A stretch of DNA of 64,000 nucleotides, taken from positions 1 through 64,000 of the forward strand of contig CATKYJ010000014.1 in the NCBI GenBank assembly GCA_949840885.1, given 5' to 3'. The notes under the pieces are model-generated. The model saw nothing but the letters and a program-made list of their open reading frames with translations. It ran no database searches and was not told where the DNA came from. This document shows, piece after piece, positions 57,498-64,000 of the stretch. Origin of the DNA: an uncultured Acetatifactor sp. (lineage in GTDB: Bacteria; Bacillota; Clostridia; Lachnospirales; Lachnospiraceae). The position numbers and the translations under genes were made by a program. Each line of letters begins with the position of its first letter. Within the stretch, counting starts at the first letter, position 1.

Positions 57498-60434
57498 TTA
57501 TGTCAGCACAATCAGCACGATTCCGTACACGGACGGGTCTGACTTTAATGCCGCTTTCACCGATATGGTGGTATAGCGCCTCTGTCCTTTTTCCGACTGG
57601 TAACGGCCGTTTTGGTCGATCCGGCCGCTGCCGTTCACCACGCTCCATACAAGCTCCTCGTCTCCCGTGGCAGGCTCCGCGCAGGTTCCCGCCACCATGG
57701 CTTTCAGATCAATGCTGCTTCCCGCCTCTATCTCCACTTTCACCTGCTCAAATGCAATCTGCCGTCCAGGCTCTTTGGTGGTATAGAGGATCAGGGCATA
57801 TTCTCCCCCGGCCTCATCCTCCAGGCAGTCTATTACATCTATGTCTTTCTCACACAGGGCGAAGAGGCCGTTTGCATCCCCCTGCTGCCCCTGTCTGTAT
57901 ACATATTTGTGAAAGGTGCGGTTGACGCTCTGGTCGAATTCCAGCCTCAGGCGCCGTCCGGGCTCTCCTTCTTTGACCTGCAGGGCAATGGTCAGGTGGC
58001 CGTCCGGTGCCTGGAAAGCCGCCCCGCGGATGTCTTCTTCCCCGCTTTCCACCGCATATACGGTGGAGTGGGGCTCCACGCAGCGCATCAGCATCCCGTA
58101 CTCATAGTAATTGCGGTACACATAGTCCACGCCTTTCTGGATGGGCCCCCACAGATGCCTGTCCTTGTCATTGATCATGAAATTCCCCGGATCCGCCAGC
58201 TGCACCCCTGTCATGGACCAGAATACGGCTCCGCTTAAGCCTGTCTGCGCTGCCGTCAGGGCAAAGGCCGCATTGCCTCCGTTCCACCCTGTCTCCGTCT
58301 CCATGAAGCCAAACTCCGTCAGATAGACCGGCTTGTCCCCGGAGACGCTCTGTCTCTGCTCTGCCAGTTCCCGCAGGCCGTCGCAGGTAGCCCCGTATAC
58401 ATGGAATGTGTAGCCGTCAAAGGTATCCTGGCCTTTTTGGGCCATATACTCGTACCAGGGAAAAGATCCCGACTCCTCCGGCCCCCAGACCTTTACCTCC
58501 AGCCCTGCCTCAGAGAGGGCCTTTCTGATCTGGGTCATCATGTCCAGATAATACTGCTTCTTTCCCGTCTTGCCGTATGAAAACTCCGCGTCAAAGTTCG
58601 GCTCGTTGTAGGCGCTGACGGCGTAGATATTGTCATATCCCCTGTTCCGGATGAGTTCCTCCAAAAGGGCGGCGCAGCTCTTCCCATAGTGCTCCAGATC
58701 CCCCGGCGCAGGGGCGTCCCCCTCCGCGCCCTTTGCTCTGAACCAGTCCCTGACACCGTTTCCCACTTTCCAGCCGAAGTTCAGCTCCACAAGCCCCCCT
58801 GCCTCTTTCAGCGCGTCCAGATATGGGTAGAGCGCCTGCATCCTTTCGCTGTCAAAGTCATAGACCCCCTCTTCGGTCTCCATCCAGTCGATCTGGAACC
58901 AGATCCTGGACAGCTTTGGGCGCACTGTCAGGATCCGCCTGTATTCCAGGTCAAAGAGCGCTTCTTTGTAGCCGTTTTGCAGGGATTCCGCCATCAGGGC
59001 AGTGGGGATGATGTTCACCCCGTACCCCAGAAAATCGTCATTGACAGTCTCTCCTGTCACCACCCTGGCCGCCCGGTCATCGCTGTAGACCCCTACTTCG
59101 CTGATCTCCCAGCCGCCCTTTCCACACAGCTTTATGTGAAGCTCCTCTCCCTCCTGGGGCGTCTTCAGGCTGGTGAGCAGGATCTGATCCTGTTCCTCCG
59201 CGCCGTCTGCTGCCAGGAACCGTGCCTCTCCCAGCTTCTGCGAATCTTCTCTGGAAGACCCTGCCTGCCGTACCTCTCCCTGCCCATGCCAGGACAGTTC
59301 ATACCAGGCGTCCTCCGGCATCCGGCACGAGACTACTACTCTGTCGTATCTTCGTCCCTGCTCCAGGGGCAGTACCAGTTCCGTTCCCTCTTCCCCGTTT
59401 TCCACCAAAAGAGCCGCCTCGTCCGTCACCCCGTCCGCCAGACGCGCTCCCGCCTCCGGCTCCAGGCTCCGCTTTCCGTCCCCGGCTTCCTTAAGGTACC
59501 CCTCCTCTGCATGCGCCCGGCTTTCCCCAAGCCCCGGGAACACGCTTCTTTTGGCAGAATACTCCTCATTGTACAGGCATATCTTTGCGATCCGCACCAG
59601 ATCGTCCGTGGGATTGGACTGGGCAAAGCGGATGCCGAAATAAGACCCCTCCGGCGCGTCTGCAAATTCAAACACCTGATCCGCGCCGCTCCTGTCAGTT
59701 CCCGCCGTCCACTTTCCCGTATTGTCATAGTCTGCAATGCAGTTTTGTTCCGTATACAGGGAAGCTTCGTCATCCCCCAGAAAAAGCTGGTACCTGGATA
59801 CGGCATAGTTGGTGGAGAGATGATAGAAATTGCATATCACCGCCCGGTCCAGAGACCTGGATTCCCCAAGGTCATAAGTGATGGTCACGCCGTTTTTGCC
59901 GATGATGTCAATATGCTGCAGGGAACCCGTATTGTCCGTAAGCTGTCCGATGCTGCCGGCATAGGGCGCGATCTCCTTGCCTGTCTGATCCCTTATGATT
60001 CCGTCCTGCCCCGCAATCATGCTGTAGCCATACTCCAGAGTAAAATTGGCGCTGTCTGTCACATTAGCCGGGGACACCTGATAGTCCGCATCCTCTGCCC
60101 AGACAGGATAGGCGCTCTGGGCCGGCCTGGGCTTTTCGTCCGCCGTCTCCTTGTTTTCCGGAGACTTCTGCGGGGATTCCCCGGTCTCCTTAGCAGATTC
60201 CCCCATCTCTTTGGGGGATCCCCCGATCTCCTTAGCAGATTCCCCCATCTCTTTGGGGGATCCCCCGGTCTCCTGCTGCATCTCTTCCGTCTCCCCGATC
60301 TTCTCCTGCTCTCTCTGTTGTCCCTGACTGTCCAGCCCTGTGCCCGGATCCGGATCTGTCTGCCCGCAGCCGCACAGGGCAATCAATATCGCTCCCGCCA
60401 TGGCTCCCAGCCTGATTGCCGTATGTCTCCCCAT
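57498..60434 (-). CDS. Large surface lipoprotein with clan GH-A glycosidase domain
   Basis: 978 residues, ATG at 60434 after AAAGGA. Signal peptide with lipobox region LCGC (Cys23). A repetitive Lys/Glu/Gly/Ser linker (about 55-105) contains two 14-residue repeats. A discoidin-like domain follows (about 115-290, TYDLGESRSLDRAVICNFY), then a beta-rich domain to about 455. The barrel (about 460-780) has VSAYNEPNFD (acid/base Glu611) and KPVYLTEFGF (nucleophile Glu707). The last 200 residues are beta-rich with an Ig-like end. The NEP/TEFG pairing is clan GH-A (GH5/39-like), but I cannot fix the family. It would cleave polymer at the cell surface. Confidence 0.85.
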   Translation of the reverse strand: MGRHTAIRLGAMAGAILIALCGCGQTDPDPGTGLDSQGQQREQEKIGETEEMQQETGGSPKEMGESAKEIGGSPKEMGESAKETGESPQKSPENKETADEKPRPAQSAYPVWAEDADYQVSPANVTDSANFTLEYGYSMIAGQDGIIRDQTGKEIAPYAGSIGQLTDNTGSLQHIDIIGKNGVTITYDLGESRSLDRAVICNFYHLSTNYAVSRYQLFLGDDEASLYTEQNCIADYDNTGKWTAGTDRSGADQVFEFADAPEGSYFGIRFAQSNPTDDLVRIAKICLYNEEYSAKRSVFPGLGESRAHAEEGYLKEAGDGKRSLEPEAGARLADGVTDEAALLVENGEEGTELVLPLEQGRRYDRVVVSCRMPEDAWYELSWHGQGEVRQAGSSREDSQKLGEARFLAADGAEEQDQILLTSLKTPQEGEELHIKLCGKGGWEISEVGVYSDDRAARVVTGETVNDDFLGYGVNIIPTALMAESLQNGYKEALFDLEYRRILTVRPKLSRIWFQIDWMETEEGVYDFDSERMQALYPYLDALKEAGGLVELNFGWKVGNGVRDWFRAKGAEGDAPAPGDLEHYGKSCAALLEELIRNRGYDNIYAVSAYNEPNFDAEFSYGKTGKKQYYLDMMTQIRKALSEAGLEVKVWGPEESGSFPWYEYMAQKGQDTFDGYTFHVYGATCDGLRELAEQRQSVSGDKPVYLTEFGFMETETGWNGGNAAFALTAAQTGLSGAVFWSMTGVQLADPGNFMINDKDRHLWGPIQKGVDYVYRNYYEYGMLMRCVEPHSTVYAVESGEEDIRGAAFQAPDGHLTIALQVKEGEPGRRLRLEFDQSVNRTFHKYVYRQGQQGDANGLFALCEKDIDVIDCLEDEAGGEYALILYTTKEPGRQIAFEQVKVEIEAGSSIDLKAMVAGTCAEPATGDEELVWSVVNGSGRIDQNGRYQSEKGQRRYTTISVKAALKSDPSVYGIVLIVLT
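60185..60268. repeat. Two exact-length 42-bp tandem repeats in the lipoprotein linker
   Basis: Units at 60185-60226 and 60227-60268 differ at one or two positions and keep the reading frame (14 codons each, GGSPKEMGESAKE). Each contains the palindrome GGGGGATCCCCC. Partial units flank them. Repeat number, and hence linker length, could vary between strains. Confidence 0.8.
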
Positions 60435-60474
60435 CTTCTTTATCCTTTCCCCAATGCCGCTACTTTCTGTTGTG

Positions 60475-60507
60475 AGAAAAGAGCGGTGGTCTCCACCGCT
60501 CTTTTCT
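60475..60507 (-). terminator. Intrinsic terminator after the SBP gene
   Basis: AGAAAAGAGCGGTGG (60475-60489) and CCACCGCTCTTTTCT (60493-60507) form a perfect 15-base stem with loop TCT, 51 bases beyond the SBP stop. On the minus strand the arm itself ends in TTTTCT. It probably limits read-through so that SBP transcript exceeds that of the downstream lipoprotein and metabolic genes. Confidence 0.85.
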
Positions 60508-60558
60508 ATCCATCGGCTTTCCTTGCCCTCTGTCTGCTTTTGTTCCTTATCCGCCTTT

Positions 60559-62031
60559 TTATTCGCTCTCTTTAAAGACGTTGTCCAGCTTCTCCTGCAG
60601 GAGCTGCTTGTTGGATTCGATGGCCTGGGACACTGTCATCTCCCCTGTGATAATGGACTGATGGAAGGCGCCCAAGTCAAAGCCAACCTTTTCAACAAAA
60701 TCAGGAACTACTTTCTCTCCTGCCATTACGGCAATGTCAATGTCCTCCTCGGACAGGAAATACGGCTCTAACTGCGTCTTGTCGTAAATGATCTCCTGGT
60801 CATAGTCGAACCAGTTGGTATACTCCTCGAAGAACTGGTACACCTGCTCCGGATTCTCCGTGCCCACAGGAATCATATACCAGTTGCCTCCGACAGCCCC
60901 GTAAGCGGGATCCGTAGCGGAGGGACCCTGAGGGAAAGGCACCACATGGTATTCGAAATCAGCTCCGTAGTTTTCCACGCCGGCTTTCAGCAGCCATGCG
61001 CTTGCGCCCCAGAAGAGGATATTGCCGTTGGCCCAGCCGTAGAGATTTGCATTCCACTCATCGTCAACGCCCGAAAAGTACTTTGCGCATTTGTCCACAT
61101 TGTAGAGCTTGTCCAGGAAATTGTATGTCTCCACCACTTCAGGGGAGGAAAGGCTCTCTATAGGGCCGTCTGCGATCACGCCGCCGTTGGCATATACAAA
61201 GCCCATGCTGGTGCCGTATACGCCGCCGTATCCCCACTGATCGTCCACGCCGTCGCCGTCCGTGTCCTTGGTGGCTGCGATACAGTACTCCTCAAACTTT
61301 TCCCAGTTCCATTCTCCTCTTTCGTAAAGCGCCTGGGGATCCTCCAGATCAAGCTCCTTGATCAGGTCCGCATTGTATCCCAGCACAGCCCCGTTGGGCA
61401 GCCCCTGCTCTGCAAAGAGGTACTCGTCGCCCAGGATTTCCATCTTCTTCATCACCAGATTGTCCGTCATCACGTCCGATGTGGCAGGCGCATAGGAACT
61501 TACCGGAAGCGCCAGACCGTTGGCCAGGGCGGACACCCCGAACTGCAGGTCAATGGTATAGATATCGAATTCCGGCTTGCCCGCGGAGATAGAGGTTGCA
61601 ATGCTCTCCTTGATGCCGTCCCAGGATACATTTACGAATTCCAGCTTGCAATTGTACTTTGTCTCCAGACGTCTTAAGTTGTCCAGCTGCTTCTGAGCCA
61701 TCTCCACATCTGTCACGTCCGGATTGTCATTCACATCGGTGTCTCCGCTGTCATAGTAGCGGTCCCACCACATGGCCACCCGGATGGTTCTGCCGCCCAT
61801 GTCAAAGGCAGGGTATTTGTCGTCCTCTGCCGAGTCGGCCTCTTCGGATGATTCCGTCGCGTCCGCGGATGCCTCTTCTTTGCTTTCCTCAGCGCTCTCC
61901 TGAACGCTTTCCTGAGACTGGCTCTCCTGGCTGCTCTCATTCGGGGCGTCTCCCTGTCCGCAGCCTGCGAGGGATGCTGCCGTCATAACCGCTGCCATCA
62001 ATAGTGCTGTCAGTTTCTTTCTTTTCTTCAT
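60559..62031 (-). CDS. Lipoprotein sugar-binding protein (family 1)
   Basis: 490 residues from ATG 62031 (GGAGGAG six bases upstream); an upstream TTG frame to 62148 would span the promoter. Lipobox LAGC (Cys24), then an acidic Ser/Glu-rich linker (about 28-75) and a family 1 binding domain (FDIYTIDLQFGVSALANG, TDGDGVDDQWGYGGVYGTSM, ANGNILFWGASAWLL). TDGDGVDDQWG is the calcium-loop-like motif of this group. No permease genes adjoin it. Permease pair A (31.9-33.8 kb), which has no SBP of its own, is a candidate partner. Confidence 0.92.
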   Translation of the reverse strand: MKKRKKLTALLMAAVMTAASLAGCGQGDAPNESSQESQSQESVQESAEESKEEASADATESSEEADSAEDDKYPAFDMGGRTIRVAMWWDRYYDSGDTDVNDNPDVTDVEMAQKQLDNLRRLETKYNCKLEFVNVSWDGIKESIATSISAGKPEFDIYTIDLQFGVSALANGLALPVSSYAPATSDVMTDNLVMKKMEILGDEYLFAEQGLPNGAVLGYNADLIKELDLEDPQALYERGEWNWEKFEEYCIAATKDTDGDGVDDQWGYGGVYGTSMGFVYANGGVIADGPIESLSSPEVVETYNFLDKLYNVDKCAKYFSGVDDEWNANLYGWANGNILFWGASAWLLKAGVENYGADFEYHVVPFPQGPSATDPAYGAVGGNWYMIPVGTENPEQVYQFFEEYTNWFDYDQEIIYDKTQLEPYFLSEEDIDIAVMAGEKVVPDFVEKVGFDLGAFHQSIITGEMTVSQAIESNKQLLQEKLDNVFKESE

Positions 62032-62063
62032 ATGAAACTCCTCCCGCAATTTGGTAGAATTGA

Positions 62064-62133
62064 GAACGCATTTACCGAAGCATGCCGCTGTCCGTATGCG
62101 TTCCCTCCATTTGGTAGTATCGTAATTATAACA
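62064..62133 (-). promoter_or_regulatory. SBP promoter (extended -10) and leader inverted repeat
   Basis: On the minus strand TGTTATAAT (62125-62133) is an extended -10 without a good -35. Downstream in the leader, GAACGCAT / ATGCGTTC (62064-62071 / 62096-62103) form a perfect inverted repeat 24 bases apart. ATTTGGTAG occurs at 62049-62057 and 62109-62117, exactly 60 bases apart. The repeats flanking the start of transcription suggest a regulator site or structured leader. Confidence 0.45.
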
Positions 62134-62214
62134 TCCCTGCCCTTTCAATTCTTGTGTTTTTTTGACAATTAGTTTCGTTTTTATGACATTGGATAAAAAA
62201 ATCTGTTATTTTAC

Positions 62215-62243
62215 TTGCGTTTTTTGTCGTTTCATCTTATAAT
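62215..62243 (+). promoter_or_regulatory. Promoter of the AraC/GH172 operon
   Basis: TTGCGT (62215-62220), a 17-base spacer and a consensus TATAAT (62238-62243) face the AraC gene, 172 bases before its start codon. Good sigma-A match within the 384-base divergent gap 62032-62415. Confidence 0.65.
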
Positions 62244-62296
62244 GTGCAAAATAGACATGTCGTTTTATATGTTTTTCTTTCGTTTATTGTCGTTTC
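62225..62296. promoter_or_regulatory. Three phased TGTCGTTTY repeats, candidate operator
   Basis: TGTCGTTTC at 62225-62233, TGTCGTTTT at 62258-62266 and TGTCGTTTC at 62288-62296, spaced 33 and 30 bases, so about three helical turns each. The first lies between the -35 and -10 of the AraC promoter. Related TTCGTTT copies occur near 62174 and 62278. This pattern fits an autoregulating AraC protein that also acts on the divergent SBP gene. Confidence 0.55.
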
Positions 62297-62415
62297 TTCG
62301 GTTTTCCCGCCGGAGGGACATGTGCGGCAAAGACATGCACGGCAAGGTACACGGACACTTTGGTTTCTTAGCTGTCAGAGACCCAGGGAGAATAACTTCG
62401 CGGGGGATTCATAAG

Positions 62416-63306
62416 ATGAAGACGGACATCACGCTCCTGACCGAACAGGATTACATGAACATGAATTTGAAATTTGCATACAGGTACCTGACGGATCTGG
62501 AGATCATGGGGGATATGCACACTCACAGCTTCTACGAGTATTCCCTGATCCTCTCCGGTTCTATCCTCCACTGCGTCAACGGCTCGGAGGATATCCTGAA
62601 TCCCGGGGATTTTGTGTTCATCCGGCATTTTGACAGGCACTGCTACCGGATGCTGCCGCACCGCAAATGCGAACTGATCAACATCAGTTTCTCAAAGGAG
62701 TACCTGGACAGCGCCCTCCTGTACCTGAACGTCCCTCTGCGGCATACCCTGCTGGATCCCGCGCTGCCCCCTAAGCTGCCCATCTCCAGCTACAGCCTGC
62801 CTGCCTTTGTGCAGAATCACGACTTCTTCAATTTCCATATGCCGGAACAGGAGCTGGTGGTGAGGTTTCGGCTATTGCTCCTGGATGTCCTGTCAAAATT
62901 CCTGCTGCACCCCTCCCCGTCCCCGGATCCCGGGAGGCAGAAGCTGGAGACCATGTTCGAGCAGATGAACACCCGGGAAAACATCGAGGAGGGGCTGCCC
63001 GCCATGCTGCGGATCACCGGCTTCTCCCACGGGCATTTATGCCGGGTCATGAAAGAAGCCCTGCACACTACGCCCAAGCAATACCTGACGGACCTGCGGA
63101 TGAGCTATGCGTCCAACCTGCTGGTCAATTCCAACATGGATGTGCTGTCCATCTCCCTGAAAGTGGGCTATACAAGCCTGAGCCATTTTATCACCATCTT
63201 TAAAGAGAATTTCGGCATCACGCCGTTGAAATACAGGCAGGCACACCAGTCCTGCGGGGAACAGAATATGCCTGCCGGAAAAAAGGAGGAATTTCCAAAT
63301 GATTGA
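62416..63306 (+). CDS. AraC-family transcriptional regulator
   Basis: 296 residues from ATG 62416 (GGGGGA upstream); the longer frame from a TTG at 62215 would start in the promoter itself. Cupin sensor domain (MHTHSFYEYSLILSGSILHC, ILNPGDFVFIRHFDRHCY) followed by the AraC DNA-binding domain (LPAMLRITGFSHGHLCRVMK and VLSISLKVGYTSLSHFITIF). Divergent from the SBP gene and overlapping the GH172-like gene, so it probably controls both. Inducer is likely a sugar bound by the cupin; identity unknown. Confidence 0.92.
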   Translation: MKTDITLLTEQDYMNMNLKFAYRYLTDLEIMGDMHTHSFYEYSLILSGSILHCVNGSEDILNPGDFVFIRHFDRHCYRMLPHRKCELINISFSKEYLDSALLYLNVPLRHTLLDPALPPKLPISSYSLPAFVQNHDFFNFHMPEQELVVRFRLLLLDVLSKFLLHPSPSPDPGRQKLETMFEQMNTRENIEEGLPAMLRITGFSHGHLCRVMKEALHTTPKQYLTDLRMSYASNLLVNSNMDVLSISLKVGYTSLSHFITIFKENFGITPLKYRQAHQSCGEQNMPAGKKEEFPND

Positions 63307-64000
63307 CGAATTGTATGAAATGCTGCATCCTGAAACACTGCCCCTGCTGCGCTGGGGGCGCAGGGCACACTATGAGGGAAGCATCGACAAGACCGGCGGC
63401 AATGCCGACTGGGACTGGAAGCTGTACCAGGATGACAACGGGGAATGGGTTCTGTTCGAGCAGCACGGCCCCGGCTGTGTCTATAATTTTGTACAGCACA
63501 GATACCTGGACAGCCCGGAGCCCGTATTCCGCTTTTATTTTGACGATGACACGGTTCCCAGGTTCCAGATTTCTCCCTCCCAGTTCGGAGAGAAATACCC
63601 TTTCCTGGCGCCCCTGGCGGATAAGTTCATAGGCCCCGACCCCTCCCAGGTCATCCGGGTGGTGAGAAGCTTCGTGCCCATGCCTTTCACCTCCTACTGT
63701 AAAGTCACCTCAAGCATCCCCCTGGAGGGCAACGCCATACCCGGAGGCGGCTGGGGACATGTGGTATACCACACCTATTCGGAGGACGTTCCCGCGGCCT
63801 CTTTTCACCCGGACAATCCGGACTACCGCAGGCTCCTCACCCTATGGAGCCAGTACGGCCGCACGCCCCTGCTGCCCGAGTCCGGCGAAAGGCATCTGGC
63901 AGGCCCCCTGACCCTGGCTCCCGGGGAGAGCTGCCAGGTGTTTGCGGATTCCGAGGGCGGCCTGGTCACGGCTCTTTGCATCCGCACTGCCCGCTACAGC
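63299..64000 (+). CDS. GH172-like (DUF2961) glycosidase, 3' end outside window
   Basis: 234 residues to the window edge. The ATG at 63299 overlaps the AraC stop by eight bases and has AAAAAGGAGG upstream, so translation is coupled. The start (HPETLPLLRWGRRAHYEGSI, DKTGGNADWDW) and EQHGPGCVYNFV, FRFYFDDDTVP, PMPFTSYCKV follow the DUF2961 pattern of GH172, a family with fructofuranosidase, arabinofuranosidase and difructose-anhydride activities. No signal peptide. Substrate cannot be told from this half. Confidence 0.8.
   Translation, partial: MIDELYEMLHPETLPLLRWGRRAHYEGSIDKTGGNADWDWKLYQDDNGEWVLFEQHGPGCVYNFVQHRYLDSPEPVFRFYFDDDTVPRFQISPSQFGEKYPFLAPLADKFIGPDPSQVIRVVRSFVPMPFTSYCKVTSSIPLEGNAIPGGGWGHVVYHTYSEDVPAASFHPDNPDYRRLLTLWSQYGRTPLLPESGERHLAGPLTLAPGESCQVFADSEGGLVTALCIRTARYS

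Noticed and set aside
60185..60268. Tandem repeats as a CRISPR array
   Set aside because: Units are contiguous without spacers and are in frame within a coding linker.
58689..60575. 628-codon open frame on the plus strand opposite the GH-A lipoprotein gene
   Set aside because: Shadow of the GC-rich minus-strand gene; no ribosome binding site, no domain, Pro/Arg/Leu-rich nonsense composition.
62215..62415. Longer AraC protein starting at a TTG at 62215
   Set aside because: That start lies in the -35 element of a strong promoter; the ATG at 62416 begins the cupin domain and has a ribosome binding site.

Overview
The window reads as chromosomal DNA of a Gram-positive, glycan-degrading gut-type Firmicute, most likely a Lachnospiraceae member. 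The grounds are strong AGGAGG-type ribosome binding sites, lipoprotein signal peptides, several CUT1 (Lpl/Yte-type) sugar importers with no ATPase gene of their own, AraC regulators beside glycosidases, and LytTR/GHKL two-component genes. GC content looks moderately high (judged by eye, not computed). I see no tRNA, rRNA, CRISPR array or intact insertion sequence.

Region 1 (1-6.1 kb): a partial GH88/GH105-type unsaturated glucuronyl hydrolase gene lies downstream of an importer set (lipoprotein SBP and two permeases). A divergent AraC regulator is separated from it by an inverted-repeat operator candidate. Region 2 (6.2-12 kb): a heterodimeric ABC exporter follows a LytTR response regulator and a GHKL histidine kinase. 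A 41-codon ORF overlaps the regulator stop codon. Region 3 (12-15.8 kb): single genes (Rpn-type nuclease, XRE-methyltransferase fusion, GNAT) and a decayed MTA/SAH nucleosidase.

Region 4 (15.9-27.2 kb): a seven-gene minus-strand operon. In transcription order it holds two permeases, a lipoprotein SBP, a membrane-sensor AraC regulator, a GH36-like enzyme, a GH109-like Gfo/Idh/MocA protein and a DUF4838 protein. Region 5 (27.3-28.6 kb): a gene graveyard with palindromes and the ends of a PD-(D/E)XK protein, an SBP and an AraC regulator.

Region 6 (28.6-64 kb): a large beta-mannan/hemicellulose-type locus. A beta-mannosidase gene stands at 28.6-31.4 kb. Upstream of it, ending at a terminator near 31.6 kb, lies a 14-gene minus-strand operon: D-tagatose/psicose 3-epimerase, fucose/arabinose isomerase-family protein, DeoC-type aldolase, GH5-CE2 fusion, GH140-like enzyme, second GH2 beta-mannosidase, lectin-SBP fusion, permease pair, NHL protein, YIP1 protein, DUF5696 protein, second permease pair. 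Further upstream are a DeoR regulator, an FGGY kinase, an MDR dehydrogenase, a Gfo/Idh/MocA dehydrogenase, a large GH-A lipoprotein and another SBP. A divergent AraC regulator is translationally coupled to a GH172-like gene cut by the window edge.

Working model: secreted or cell-bound enzymes (GH5-CE2, GH-A lipoprotein) trim an acetylated plant glycan. Lectin-bearing SBPs feed two permease pairs powered by an ATPase encoded elsewhere. Intracellular GH2 enzymes release monosaccharides, and the isomerase/epimerase/kinase/aldolase set handles an uncommon sugar. The most novel-looking part is the co-oriented block at 31.9-43.3 kb (two permease pairs, DUF5696, YIP1, NHL beta-propeller, lectin-SBP), which looks like an importer with extra surface components.
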